A DNA stretch of 64,000 bases, taken from contig OX344761.1 of assembly GCA_947034895.1 (NCBI GenBank), forward strand, positions 93,571,447-93,635,446. The letters are read 5' to 3'. Below are positions 44,672 to 58,808 of the stretch, piece after piece. Position 1 is the stretch's first letter. Every line of letters starts with the position of its first letter. Made by a program: the position numbers and the translations under genes. The DNA comes from Rhytidiadelphus loreus (Eukaryota; Streptophyta; Bryopsida; Hypnales; Hylocomiaceae). Below the pieces are notes generated by a model that had not been told where the DNA came from, ran no database searches, and saw nothing but the letters and a program-made list of their open reading frames with translations.

Positions 44672-47600
44672 ATGATGGACCCGCAGGCGCCACCGCTGGC
44701 GCCCTTGCAGGTGCCGCTGCAGACGGCCGCGGCAGCTGCAGCTGAGGCTGAGGCGCGCTTGGATGAGAAGGCGCGGAAGTGGATGCAGTTGAACACCAAG
44801 CGATATGGAGAGAAGCGGAAGTTTGGCTTTGTGGAGACGCAGAAGGAGGATATGCCGCCGGAGCATGTGCGCAAGATCATCAGGTACGTTTTTATTTATT
44901 TATTTTTATTTGTGTGTATGTATGCATTAGGAATCTGGTGCGTTGTTTTGTTTTGGTCCTGATCGGTTGCATTACAGGAGATGATTTTGGTGAATCCAGA
45001 GTGAACAGTGTTTTTACAGTCCAATCTGTCGCCGATTAGGTTGAGGTGTTTGCGCAATGGTCCTTCAATTGCCCATTGTTTGATTCTGATGGAGTTTGCC
45101 ACTTTGAAGGGTTTTGATTGGGGTATAAACTGTAGGGTTTGTTTGTCTTTGGGTTTTCTTCGAGTGATGTACTGGAGATAACCTACAGTAGTGCATTTCT
45201 GGGGATGAGAGTAGCTTAGGGTTTTTCTACCGGGAAGATAGCTGGTTTAAGACTTGTTTTCAGAGCATTACGAATTTATTTTAATATGGTGATTGGTTTT
45301 TGATTGTGCAGGGACCATGGTGACATGTCTTCAAAGAAGTATCGCCATGACAAGCGGGTGTACTTGGGAGCCTTGAAGTTTGTGCCTCATGCCGTTTACA
45401 AATTATTGGAGAATATGCCGATGCCATGGGAACAAGTTCGAGACGTGAGGGTGCTCTATCATATTACTGGTGCTATCACGTTCGTCGACGAAATCCCATG
45501 GGTGGTCGAACCTATTTTCCTAGCTCAGGTGAGGGCCTCTCCAGTGCATTTTTCTCGTACTTTTTACCTTTTCAGTGCGTCTTTCTTTGATGCCATTATG
45601 TTTTCGGAGTTTGTGTAGTAATTTTTTTTCGCCTTTCCTACTAAAACATGGCAGCGAAATGCGTTGATGGTAGCGGATCCTTTGTGTTGACGGTTCCAGT
45701 AATTGTGGATGTGAGATGTTTTTCTACTAACCGACATTTCTACCTGTTTGCAGTGGGGCACCATGTGGATTATGATGAGGCGAGAGAAGAGAGACCGACG
45801 TCATTTTAAGCGCATGCGGTTTCCTCCGTTTGATGATGAAGAGCCTCCTTTGGATTATGCTGATAATCTGTTGGATGTTGACCCGCTGGAACCTATTCAG
45901 TTAGAGCTTGATGAAGAAGAAGATTCTGCTGTATTTGAATGGTTCTACGACTATAAGCCTCTTGTGAAGACGAAGTTGATCAACGGGCCCAGTTACAGGC
46001 GTTGGCATTTGTCTTTGCCCATCATGGCCGCCCTGCACCGTCTTGCCGGGCAGCTGCTGAGTGACTTGATAGATCGAAACTACTTTTATCTTTTTGATAT
46101 GGAGTCATTTTTCACAGCAAAGGCTCTTAATCTATGCATTCCAGGAGGTCCTAAGTTTGAGCCTCTGTACCGCGATATGGAGAAAGGAGATGAAGATTGG
46201 AATGAGTTTAATGACATAAACAAGCTCATTATTCGCTCTCCACTGCGTACTGAATACAGGATTGCATTCCCGCACTTGTACAACAATCGTCCTCGGAAAG
46301 TGAAGCTGGGCGTCTATCACACCCCGATGGTTATGTATATCAAGTCAGAAGATCCAGATTTGCCAGCCTTTTATTTTGATCCATTGATCCACCCAATCGC
46401 TTTTTACAAAACTGATAAGCGAGGTGAGAAGAAGGGTTTTCAGGAGGAGGAAGATGAAGATGACTTTGTTTTACCTGAAGGTGTTGAACCCTTGCTTCAG
46501 AATGTACCACAGTACACTGACACGACTGCTGCTGGCATCGCCTTGTTGTTTGCTCCCCGTCCTTTCAATATGCGGTCAGGTCGGATGAGGCGGGCTGAGG
46601 ATATCCCTCTGGTGTCTGATTGGTATAAGGAACACTGCCCTCCGACTTACCCAGTGAAGGTGCGTGTGAGCTATCAGAAGCTGTTGAAGTGCTACGTTCT
46701 TAATGACCTCCATCATCGGCCACCGAAGGGTCAGAAGAAAAAGTATTTGTTTCGTTCGTTGCGTGCGACCAAGTTTTTCCAGACAACAGAACTGGACTGG
46801 GCTGAAGCAGGTTTGCAAGTGTGCAAGCAAGGGTACAATATGTTGAACCTTCTAATCCACAGGAAGAATCTGAACTACCTTCATTTGGATTACAACTTCA
46901 ATCTCAAGCCTGTGAAGACTCTCACCACTAAGGAGAGGAAGAAGTCTCGTTTCGGGAATGCTTTCCATCTATGTCGGGAGATTTTGCGACTGACCAAGCT
47001 GGTCGTGGATGCCAATATTCAGTTCCGACTTGGAAATGTTGATGCTTACCAACTTGCGGATGGTCTACAGTACACATTCTCTCATGTTGGTCAACTGACT
47101 GGAATGTATCGCTACAAATACAGGCTAATGAGGCAGATTCGAATGTGCAAAGATCTGAAGCATTTGATTTATTATCGCTTCAACACTGGACCTGTTGGTA
47201 AGGGGCCTGGCTGTGGATTTTGGGCACCTATGTGGCGTGTATGGTTGTTTTTTCTTCGAGGTGTGGTGCCTCTGTTGGAGAGATGGTTGGGCAATCTTCT
47301 CGCACGACAGTTTGAAGGTCGTCATTCTAAGGGAGTTGCTAAGACTGTGACCAAGCAGCGGGTGGAGAGTCACTTCGACCTGGAGCTCAGAGCAGCGGTT
47401 ATGCATGATGTCCTGGATGCTATGCCAGAGGGTATCAAGCAGAACAAGGCTCGTACCATTCTTCAACATCTGAGTGAGGCTTGGCGATGCTGGAAAGCGA
47501 ATATACCCTGGAAGGTTCCTGGGCTGCCTGTACCGATTGAGAACATGATTTTGCGCTACGTTAAGTCCAAAGCCGATTGGTGGACCAATGTGGCCCATTA

Positions 47601-50600
47601 CAACAGAGAGCGCATTCGACGTGGGGCCACAGTGGATAAAACTGTTTGCCGAAAGAATCTTGGACGTCTAACGCGCCTTTGGCTTAAAGCCGAGCAGGAG
47701 CGTCAGCACAATTATCTCAAGGATGGGCCTTATGTCACTCCCGAGGAGGCTGTGGCCATTTACACCACGACTGTACATTGGTTGGAATCCCGCAAGTTTT
47801 CACCCATCCCTTTTCCTCCCCTTTCATACAAGCATGACACCAAGCTTCTCATTCTTGCCTTGGAGCGACTTAAGGAGTCTTACAGTGTGGCGGTTCGTTT
47901 GAATCAACAGCAGAGGGAGGAGCTCGGACTGATTGAGCAGGCTTATGATAACCCGCACGAGGCTTTATCTCGTATCAAGCGGCACTTGCTTACACAAAGA
48001 GCCTTCAAGGAGGTCGGAATTGAGTTCATGGACTTGTACAGCCATCTCATTCCTGTTTATGAGATTGAACCTTTGGAGAAGATCACTGATGCTTATCTTG
48101 ATCAGTATTTGTGGTACGAGGGCGACAAGAGGCACTTGTTCCCTAATTGGATCAAGCCTGCAGACTCGGAACCTCCTCCTTTGCTAGTTTACAAGTGGTG
48201 CCAAGGTATCAACAATCTGCAGGACATTTGGGATACCAGTGACGGGCAATGCGTTGTCATGTTACAAACCAAGTTTGAGAAGTTCTTCGATAAGATTGAC
48301 TTAACCATGTTGAACAGACTTCTCCGGTTGGTTCTTGATCACAATATTGCTGACTATGTGACGGCAAAGAACAACGTGGTCTTATCCTACAAGGATATGA
48401 GCCACACGAATTCATATGGGTTGCTTCAAGGGCTCCAGTTTGCATCATTTGTAGTTCAGTATTATGGGCTGGTGCTGGATCTTCTGGTATTGGGACTTAC
48501 ACGTGCCAGTGAGATTGCGGGACCTCCGCAGATGCCAAATGAATTCATCACTTTCTGGGATGTTAAGGTAGAGACTCGTCATCCTATCCGCCTGTACTCG
48601 CGGTACATTGACAAAGTTCACATTCTCTTTCATTTTACTCATGAAGAGGCCAGAGATCTTATCCAGCGGTATCTGACAGAGCATCCAGATCCGAACAATG
48701 AGAACATCGTAGGTTACAACAACAAGAAGTGTTGGCCCAGAGATGCACGCATGCGTCTCATGAAGCACGATGTGAATCTCGGTAGAAGCGTGTTCTGGGA
48801 CATCAAGAACCGTCTTCCTCGGAGCATAACCACTTTGGAATGGGAGAACTCTTTTGTGTCAGTATACAGCAAGGATAATCCCAACTTGCTTTTTAGCATG
48901 TGTGGATTTGAAGTTCGTATTTTACCCAAGATCCGCATGACTCAAGAGGCATTTGGCAGTAAGGATGGCGTGTGGAACTTGCAGAATGAGCAAACCAAGG
49001 AGCGAACTGCTATGGCTTATCTTCGGGTGGATGACGAACATCTGAAAGTTTTCGAGAATCGTGTCAGACAGATTCTTATGTCCTCTGGTTCCACGACGTT
49101 TACCAAGATCGTCAACAAGTGGAACACTGCCCTCATTGGCCTGATGACCTATTTCAGGGAAGCAACAGTTCATACGCAAGAGCTTCTGGATCTTCTGGTA
49201 AAATGTGAGAATAAGATTCAGACTCGTATTAAGATCGGGTTGAACTCCAAAATGCCTAGCAGGTTTCCTCCAGTGATCTTCTATACGCCCAAGGAAATTG
49301 GAGGTCTTGGAATGCTCTCCATGGGTCATATTTTGATCCCTCAGAGTGATTTGAGGTACAGCCAGCAGACAGATGTTGGAGTTACTCACTTCCGAAGTGG
49401 TATGAGCCATGAAGATGAACAGCTGATTCCCAATCTCTACCGCTATATCCAGCCATGGGAGAGTGAGTTTATCGACTCGCAGCGTGTATGGGCCGAGTAT
49501 GCATTGAAGAGGCAGGAAGCCCAGGCTCAGAATAGGAGGTTGACTTTAGAGGATCTTGAGGATTCTTGGGACAGGGGTATACCCCGTATTAACACTTTGT
49601 TTCAGAAGGATCGTCACACACTAGCGTACGATAAAGGTTGGCGTGTGCGTACTGATTTCAAGCAGTACCAAGTTTTGAAGCAGAATCCTTTCTGGTGGAC
49701 ACATCAACGGCACGATGGTAAGCTGTGGAACTTGAACAACTACCGTACAGATGTTATCCAGGCACTTGGTGGAGTGGAGGGCATATTGGAGCATACCCTA
49801 TTTAAGGGAACATACTTCCCTACGTGGGAGGGTCTCTTTTGGGAGAAAGCATCAGGTTTTGAGGAATCCATGAAGTACAAGAAGCTTACAAACGCTCAAC
49901 GTTCCGGGTTGAATCAAATTCCCAACCGGCGTTTTACACTTTGGTGGTCCCCGACCATTAACCGAGCTAACGTGTATGTTGGTTTTCAAGTGCAACTTGA
50001 TCTGACAGGCATCTTCATGCACGGAAAGATTCCCACCTTGAAGATTTCTCTCATTCAGATCTTCAGAGCTCATTTGTGGCAGAAGGTGCATGAAAGTGTG
50101 GTGATGGATCTCTGCCAGGTCCTAGACCAGGAGCTCGATGCTCTGGAGATTGAAACAGTGCAGAAGGAAACCATACATCCACGCAAGAGTTACAAAATGA
50201 ACAGCTCTTGTGCAGACATTCTTTTGTTCGCTGCTTACAAATGGCCTATGAGCAAGCCAAGTCTTGTTGCTGAATCGAAGGATGTTTTTGATCAGAAGGC
50301 AAGCAACAAGTACTGGATTGATGTACAGTTGCGTTGGGGTGATTATGATTCTCATGATATCGAACGGTATACTCGAGCCAAATTCTTGGATTATACCACT
50401 GACAATATGTCAATCTACCCAGCTCCCACTGGGGTGATGATTGGGTTAGATTTAGCCTACAATTTGCATGCTGCGTTCGGCAACTGGTTCCCTGGTTCCA
50501 AGCCGCTCTTTGCACAGGCTATCAACAAGATCATGAAGGCTAATCCGGCACTGTATGTGTTGAGGGAGCGTGTAAGAAAAGGGCTGCAGCTGTATTCATC

Positions 50601-52746
50601 TGAGCCTACTGAGCCCTATCTGTCATCCCAAAATTATGGAGAGCTTTTCAGCAACCAGATCATCTGGTTCGTCGATGACACTAATGTGTATCGTGTGACC
50701 ATACACAAGACATTCGAAGGAAATTTGACCACCAAGCCTATCAATGGTGCCATTTTTATTTTCAACCCAAGGACTGGACAGCTTTTCTTGAAGGTCATTC
50801 ATACCAGCGTGTGGGCAGGACAGAAACGTCTGGGACAATTGGCCAAGTGGAAAACAGCAGAAGAAGTAGCTGCCTTGGTACGTTCCCTTCCAGTTGAAGA
50901 GCAACCTAAGCAGATCATTGTGACACGAAAGGGAATGCTTGATCCTCTGGAGGTCCATCTTCTGGATTTCCCCAACATCGTCATCAAAGGTAGTGAATTG
51001 CAGTTGCCATTCCAAGCTTGTCTGAAGATTGAGAAATTTGGCGATTTGATACTGAAAGCAACGGAGCCTCAGATGGTCCTGTTCAATATCTACGACGATT
51101 GGTTGAAGACGATCTCGTCATACACTGCGTTCTCTAGGCTCATCCTGATTCTTAGGGCTCTTCATGTTAACAACGAGAAGGCGAAGATGTTGTTGAAACC
51201 CGACAAAACAGTTGTTACAGAACCGCACCATATCTGGCCCAACCTCAGTGATGATCAGTGGATGAAGGTCGAAGTTGCCTTGAGGGATTTGATACTGTCG
51301 GACTACGCGAAGAAGAACAATGTGAATACGTCTGCATTGACGCAGTCAGAGATTCGGGACATCATCCTCGGTGCTGAAATTACTCCTCCGTCACAACAAC
51401 GACAGCAGATTGCTGAGATTGAGAAGCAGGTTTGTGTTTCGTTCTGTTGTTTATTCTTCTTTATTAGTCATGGCGTTATCTTAAATTTCAGGATTCAGTT
51501 CTACGAAGTAGATCGAAACGTTAACGTCACTGCTTACTTGTTGTTTGCACAGGCAAAGGAGGCTAGTCAGTTGACCGCAGTCACAACGAAGACAACGAAT
51601 GTTCACGGAGATGAGTTGATTGTAACGACGTCGAGTCCTTATGAGCAAGCGGCATTTGGTTCCAAGACAGATTGGCGAGTGAGAGCTATCTCTGCCACCA
51701 ATCTCCATCTGCGTGTCAATCACATATATGTCAACTCGGATGACATCAAGGTTAGCATTTTACACATAATTATTGATTAATTTCCATTCCTTATTTCTTT
51801 CTTTAATGTTTCTCTACTACCTCTTCGGAGCCGCAATGTTCTGTTAGACTTAGTGGTTGCGGCTGTTTCTTTGTTATGCAGGAGTCAGGATACACTTACA
51901 TCATGCCAAAGAACGTTCTGAAGAAGTTCATTTGTATTGCCGACCTGAGGACCCAGATTGCTGGGTATTTGTACGGGGTGAGTCCCCCTGATAATCCACA
52001 GGTGAAGGAGATTCGGTGCATAGTAATGCCTCCTCAGTGGGGCACACATCAGCAGGTTCACCTTCCCGCTGGTCTACCTGAACATGAGTTCCTGAATGAG
52101 CTTGAGCCTCTTGGCTGGCTTCATACTCAGCCGAATGAGCTCCCGCAGCTCTCGCCTCAAGATTTAACTAGTCATGCTCGTGTGCTGGAGAACAACAAGC
52201 AGTGGGATGGTGAGAAGTGCATCATCTTAACCTGCAGCTTTACTCCTGGATCTTGCTCGTTGACAGCTTACAAGCTGACACCAACAGGGTATGAATGGGG
52301 TCGTGCTAACAAGGACAGCGGCAGCAACCCTCATGGTTACTTGCCCACGCACTATGAGAAAGTACAGATGCTCCTGAGCGATCGATTCCTTGGGTTTTAC
52401 ATGGTAAATTCTTTGTTCCGTTCTAGAAAATGGTGTATTTCTTATTTCGTCATTCTGGCCTGTGACTCGTTTGTTTCAAATTGTAAGGGAACGTTTGGAT
52501 GTGGATGTCCTGCATTGGAGCGACTACTGACTTCTGTGATTGTTGATTCATCAGGTTCCAGATAACGGTCCATGGAATTACAATTTCATGGGCGTGAAGC
52601 ACTCTGTCGGAATGAAGTATGGAATCAAGCTTTCAATTCCCAGGGAGTTTTATCACGAAGACCATAGGCCGACACACTTTTTGGAGTTCAGCAATCTGGA
52701 AGAGAAGGACGCTGCAGAGGGTGATCGGGAGGATGTGTTCACCTAA
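44672..52746 (+). CDS. PRP8: Pre-mRNA-processing-splicing factor 8 (PRP8), complete, 6 exons
   Basis: Exons: 44672-44883, 45312-45528, 45754-51429, 51553-51750, 51882-52403 and 52555-52746. All introns are GT-AG with matching phases, giving 2,338 residues, close to other plant PRP8 proteins. PRP8 is the core scaffold of the U5 snRNP and holds the U5/U6 RNAs and substrate at the spliceosome's catalytic centre in the nucleus. In order: Ala/Pro/Gln-rich N-terminus; PRO8NT-type region starting near [37 protein letters not shown] (144 on); PROCN region; reverse-transcriptase-like and linker regions in the middle; endonuclease-like part; RNase H-like domain (about 1765-1995) with [10 protein letters not shown] and D1784-D1785; C-terminal Jab1/MPN domain (about 2100-2338), ending GDREDVFT. 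Exon 3 alone carries 1,892 codons. The start is MMDPQ, with two adjacent ATGs (44672 or 44675). A disabled copy of part of it lies at 31935-32865. Confidence 0.97.
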
Positions 52747-53480
52747 TGAGTTGCAGTAGCTAACGGGACTCTGCGTGCTGCCCATCACATATGGCATATT
52801 TGTAAGCCCGCGGTGTAAGGAGAAACAGCTGTGGATTTTCTAGTAGGTGCAGCTTCGCACCTGACCATGCCTTTCGAGCTTAATGAAAGCAGCGGAATTT
52901 GTATAATATACAGCATTTTTGTATTCCCCTTGATTTGTTCAAATTCTGCTGTGTTTATGCCTGCTTTTCTCTACTGCGTGCTTCTTAGGATATACACTGG
53001 CGAGACTTTCCAAGATTTTCCTGGAGCACATATTTGGATCCCAAGGTACTCGAAGGATTTGTAACATTGGCGGGATTCTGAAGTTTGGAAGGTTAAATCT
53101 TCTTGTGAGTCGGCACCTCTACAGTTTGGTGAGCTACAGTTTTCTTTTAGAGGGAGGGGCGTTGTAGAGACCGTGCAGAAGCGCATCTCTAGTAACTTGT
53201 GTTGCTTACGGTGCTACCTCGAGCACTAGAGTAGTCTACAAGCACATATGTCTAGTTGGTGACTGTTGGATGCGAGTAGAACGAGCTCCTGTTTCGTTGG
53301 CAACTTTGGTACAAGGTAGCCATCCAGCGATTTTTGTATAGACAGCAAGAATTTTGTCGAATGGGCATTTAGTGATGGATTTTGATATATGTCATGCTTT
53401 GACGATCAGAGTAAACATACATGAATTCAGCTTTTCTTGTTCTTTGATCTTTATGCAATAAAAGTTCATTGCAGCAATTG
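52747..53480 (+). other. 3' untranslated region of PRP8
   Basis: GC-intermediate sequence runs from the stop codon to an AATAAA at 53457-53462, the likely polyadenylation signal. The short open frame at 52831-53064 has no conserved content and is taken as UTR. Confidence 0.5.
53457..53462 (+). promoter_or_regulatory. Likely poly(A) signal of PRP8
   Basis: AATAAA lies about 710 bp after the stop codon, just before the sequence returns to AT-rich repeat DNA. Confidence 0.4.
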
Positions 53481-53838
53481 TTCTTTTATATGCACAGGAT
53501 TCACCCAGGGTCAATGAACGGAAAAACTGGCGTCTAGTTCAAAGTTAGCTGGTGGAAGTGGGAGAAAACCAGTTGCAATTTGAAAACAAAGCATGCAAAA
53601 CCAGAAGGAAATTGATAGGGATGGAAATTAACTAGTGCCCCCTAATAGGAGTATACTTTACTTGCCTCCTTTCAACACTTAAGTGAATTTCGCCATAGGA
53701 TAACCTTTATGGGATAGGGTATCAAACTAGGGATTCAACAATTTGGGTGGTTTTGAAGGATTTGGGTAATAGGATAAAATGCATATTGAAAATGCTTGTG
53801 CAGATCCATAGTTTTGATCTGCGACTTTTGTAATGCAT
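53481..53838. other. Non-genic spacer
   Basis: No feature was recognised between the PRP8 3' end and the next MITE. Confidence 0.4.
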
Positions 53839-54646
53839 TTAATGCCTAAAAGCTCGAGGCATTTTGGGGTTCAAAAATACCATTGCTTTTGAGTGCTATA
53901 GATCTAAATGTCACTAAGGTATAGAAATCTCAACCATACAATCTTGTAGTGTCTATGTTGTAGATGATGTGAATCAAATTTGAAGTCATTTGGCCACATA
54001 GATTGCAAGATTATAATGTTTTTGTGTTGAAAAAGGTCAAAAGGATGCTGAAATTTTCCTAGCAACACATTTGGAGGTGAAATTTGATTTCTAAACCTAC
54101 TCAAATGAAAAAACTTTAAATTATAAAGTGATTCAAAACTAGCATACAAACTCATAGGTGAAAAAAATATATCTTTCAATTGCCTCATCGTATCTAGAAA
54201 ATGGTTTTGAAATTTCAGAAAAGAGAAAAAAGAGTTGCAAAAAACACATCTAAGGCTAAACCTCCTACTAAAATGCTTTTCAATCACTCATAACTTCTTG
54301 GATTGATATGAATTTTAGCCACACAAACAAGTTTAGTATGTGCAACCTTCCCCAAATTATTTATTAGAAATGGACACTACATGAAGAAGAAACAAGCCCC
54401 CAAAGTTGCAGCCATCAAATGGAGCTTGGTGAACTCAAATTAAACCTCTAAACTTTGATTGGTTTACAAAATATCAGTACATCTTGTATTGATTTGGAAA
54501 TTTTATCACACAAACTAGAAGAGATAATTCAATTTTTCCAACAAGTTTTATTGAATTTGGACATCCGATACAAAAGTTACAGCACTTTGAATGGACTTGA
54601 AACTATATGAGGACACTTTTGGTCCCCTAGGGCGTTTAGGGGTTAA
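53839..54646. mobile_element. piggyBac-like MITE, type C
   Basis: TTAA lies at 53839-53842 and 54643-54646. The left end TGCCTAAAAGC partly matches the inverse of the right end GGCGTTTAGGGG. The interior is 808 bp overall and shares ACCATACAATCTTGTAGT and CACATAGATTGCAAGAT with the type A elements but is otherwise diverged. Confidence 0.6.
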
Positions 54647-56798
54647 TTCATGTTGTGATAGTTTGTTTCAGCTATTGTAGAAATCCGTGTAGAATTTGAA
54701 TTTAACCTTTAGCCTCTTCAAAACCAAACCATGAGGCCTAAATTGGGTCACATTGGCAAAAATTTGAATGGGTAATATGGTAACTTTGTTTTTTCAAATT
54801 CTTTGGTTGGATCTACAGATACAATATTTTTCATTAATTCTAGTGATATGAATATGGTCTCAACTTAATTATAATTTTCAAATTATAACTAGTGGAATTG
54901 GTTGTTTTTAAATAATTAATCCTTTTTTCCTTCAAGGGTTAGATATAGTGAGCTGCATGTTGTGTCCCAATATTCTTAAGCATTTCTTTATATACCAACC
55001 CAAAGCGATACCTTATTGGGGCAATAAAAGAGCTATGCCAAGTTCAATTCCTAATGAGGATGCAATATTAATTAGTACTTTTAGTTTGGAATTGCTTTTT
55101 ATTATAGTAAAGAAATCTAAAAATTTAGTTTATGCCAATTTCAATGTAGAGGAAATTAGCTAGTCATAAATTGATATTGTAAGAAATAAACCAGTATTTT
55201 TTGTGATTGAGGGGATGCAACCGATGACCACCAGAAAAAAAAGGTCCATTTTTGTATAAGGAGGAAATGAGGTAGAAGAGCTCCAAAAATTTCCCAAATA
55301 TTGCTCAAGGTTTGAAATATCACATTGGGATGTCTTTGTCTATGGCTTCCAAATTAGGTGTAGTTCACATTTTTGTTAGAGTGACTTATAAACCTCTCAT
55401 CAGAATGCAAAGACTAAGGCTTTAGTGGAGACTTTTCATCGAACTTATTGTTGACTTACAATTGTGTACCTTCAATAGGCTTCAAATTAAAGACCAAGAG
55501 GTCTTACTATTCAACAAACTTACCTCTATGGTGGAAAAAATTTAGTCTTTTATCCTCTCTATTGATAGGGGATTATTTTTCATGCCAAATAAAATTGTAA
55601 GCATAGGGTTATGGATATATTGACATGAAAATCAATAAATTACAAGGTCAAACAGAAAATGAAAAATGTTTTAATAACCAATAACATGTTGGAACCCACT
55701 TTCTTAAGTAGAAGTACAATATAATAATGTAGAATTGATATTTTTTATTGTTTGTGAATGGGTCCATTTATAGTATTGTAGAAAGAGGACAATTTTTGGT
55801 AGATCTTCAATTGAATTTTTTTCTTGTGCAAGGCTATAATACTATAATGTCTTTTGTAGAATGCATCGAATGGATTTGGGATCTACCTTGGTAACACTAT
55901 AGCTTTAATAACCTTCAACTTTGAAACTTTAGAAGTAATTCATAATACCTCCAAAATTTACTCAACCACTTGCATTTTGGTTCACAACTAATTACAAATG
56001 CACAAAAAATCTTCATTGTTTTTCTTTATATGCTTGTAGTAGATTAGAGCTAATAGAGTCATTTTTTGGTATAGTAACCTTACAAGTCTTTGGTCCCTTT
56101 CACTAGTTGGTTATTTTAATAGATCTATATGACAAATTCTTTGCCAAGTTCCTTATACAGGTTCACAAATTGTAATCATTTTTTGTTTTTGACCTTTTTC
56201 AAATGGATTTTTTAAAGATGCCATTAATTTTTTTTATTTTTAGAATAATTATTTATGAATCTTTAAGATTTTGCATTACTAATATTATGAACCCTCCACA
56301 TCCTATAAGATCACAACTATAATTCAATCTTCAAACCACAGCTTGCTTTTAATAATAACACAAAAAATACCAATTCAAGCAAAGAAGACTTTTTACATAG
56401 AGCTCAAACCATCCACCATAGAGGAACAATAAAATCTAAGAGATTATCTTTTCACCCAAAAGCTCCATCTAACATAATAAAAGACTATTAATTCTTAATA
56501 TACAATAGGATTTCTACCTCTGTATTTTTGGTTCTATTTAGAATTTTCTACTAAAGTCAAAGTCCTACTCATACTTACAAGTATTCTAACTTCCAACGCA
56601 TACCTCCAATTCACATCTAACTTCCAATGCATTTGGAGTTTATCTCCAAACTTGTCATCATCTCAAAGCATTTTGACTCCAATGCATTATCTAGTGCACT
56701 TATTGTCATCTTCAAGCCGTGTAACTCTAGTGCATGTGTCATCTAAGTGCGGACATCTAACTCCAGTACACAACCCTTCATTTGGAGATATCTATTAT
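54647..56798. other. AT-rich non-genic DNA
   Basis: No gene was recognised. An open frame at 54948-55163 has no family signature. Near 56590-56780 short phrases such as CTAACTCCA and AACTTCCAATGCAT recur, a low-complexity patch. Confidence 0.4.
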
Positions 56799-57715
56799 TA
56801 ATCCCTAATGTCCAAAGGCCTTTTTTCACCAAAACCGACTCAAAATTGTTATATCTATTGCAAAGAGCAAAAACCTTGATTTCTTTTTTCAATATTCAAC
56901 CATAGGATCTTGCACTAGACTAGTCTAAAATTGTATGGAACAAATTTTTTAAAAATTGACCACATAGATTGCAATATATTTGTGTTTAAAGTATAAATAA
57001 ATAAATAAAAATGGTTTGTTTTTGTTCCTTGTGTGATTAGATTATTTGACTTTGAATCTTTTTAGCTTACATGTTTTTCAATACCAATATTGAATTTAAA
57101 AAAATTTATGTTGAAGAATTGAGTTGAAAGTCTAGAATTTTTTTCTAAGAACAACTTGATTTTCATCCTTTAAAAATTATTAAGTAGACATAGATACAAG
57201 ATTGAAGGAGAAACTAAATCATTAAGAGTTTAAGATGGAATTGAAACACACTAATCCCAATAGTGAGATTTTTCTAGCAAGCATACTAAACCTTGTGAAA
57301 AAAATTTATTTTGGAAAATTTTGGAAATTGAGTTTTAAAATGAATCTAATACATTCTTTTTTCAAAAAGATACTTTGCTTGGTCGCAAAACAAGATGGTC
57401 CATAACTTTCACATCACTAATCCAAATGGAATGAATCAAAACTTTCCAAATATTAATCTATAATAAATAAATAAAATTATTTTTTATTTCAAGTTATTAT
57501 GGATTTTTTTGGCTACTTGGGCTTGCCCATTTTGAGCTTATTGTGGCCTAACTTTACTCTTCAGTACCAACTGAAATTAAAATTATACTTCCAAAAAGGC
57601 AATGTATTTTTATATCTTAAAAATTCTTAAATTTAAAATAAAAAAATTGAGACCGTAGTAGCCTACTTGAAATCCATTTTGTTCCTAGTAGGGACAATAG
57701 GAATTTAGGGGTTAA
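56799..57715. mobile_element. piggyBac-like MITE, type D
   Basis: TTAA lies at 56799-56802 and 57712-57715, with inverted ends TCCCTAATGTCC and GGAATTTAGGGG. The left third resembles type A (CCATAGGATCTTGCACTAGA, CATAGATTGCAA), while the right part resembles the inverse of type B, including GTTCCTAGTAGGGACAATAG. It may be a chimera of the two types. It is 917 bp without coding capacity. Confidence 0.65.
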
Positions 57716-58808
57716 GAAATCTTTGCTTACATACTAACCACAATCAAGAATGATTACTGTATTGTACATCTCCAAGTGTACATCTTATTATGAATTAGTT
57801 CATCCATCAATGAATTCACTATTTTGGTGCATTTTCTTTTTAGATTTTTATGTTCATACTCCATCTCATTATCCTCATTTCAATTGTTGTAAATCAATGG
57901 CTTTTAGGTCTTTGTTCAAGGTGAAATATTTCTCTTCTCTCCTAATTGCTCGGCTTATTAGTTTAACATTCTCTTTATGCTAAAGTGAGATTTCTCATTA
58001 TTTTGTTGTTGTCATTATTTTTGCATTATTGTACAAATGCCATGTCTATTTAGAGGAGAAAGGAATCCAAAGTTTCCACATTTTAATTTTTGTCATTGAA
58101 TTGACACTAAAATTTGTGTTAAGGTTCTCATGAAATTGGATGCAATCCTAGGTTTTTGTGATTAGCAAAAAGGATTATCATGCTTTGTTGCTATCAATAG
58201 CAATAAAATTGAAAAGTATAAATCTTGTTCCCGTTTACCTTTATTGTTTTGTTTTTATGAGCATGATCACTACTTGTAGTAGAAAGCCTAGACCATGTTG
58301 GTTTCCATTTCACCCTTTTGTGATACTTAAATTGCAGTTGACTCTTTTGAATGTGTATCACATACACTCTATGATCATCTAATGATTGAAACATTTGTTT
58401 ATGTTGTTGCTTTGTTTCATACATGTATATGGTTGTCAATAAAAATTAGCAATAATATTCATGGTTTTCCTAAGTAGTTTTTTATTCTCGGGGGGATCAC
58501 TCGTAATTTAAGGTATACACTTGAGTTAAGAGGGTATTTTATGTGGGGCTATTTACCTTAATTATTGCATTTAAGATGACCGTATTTTTACATAAAAAGC
58601 TAAAAAAGGCATATTTCCAATACCTTATAGTTTTTATAAATTCATTCATGCAAGTTTTTAAATGGGTCTATCTTACATATAAAATTTAAGTGTCCAATTT
58701 TCTCCCACCCCACCCTTCTTCACAAATTTTCTCTTCCATCTAATGCATCTATGTATGGGGTAGACATTGCAAAACCAACAATAATCAATTGAATTCAAGT
58801 GACAATTT
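57716..58808. other. AT-rich non-genic DNA
   Basis: Open frames at 57750-57983 and 58158-58382 have no recognisable content. No repeat ends were seen. Confidence 0.4.

Noticed and set aside
44533..44880. Minus-strand frames over PRP8 exon 1
   Set aside because: They are antisense to the PRP8 N-terminus, which is clearly coding on the plus strand.
52831..53064. 77-codon open frame after PRP8
   Set aside because: It lies in the expected 3' UTR before the AATAAA at 53457 and has no recognisable protein content.
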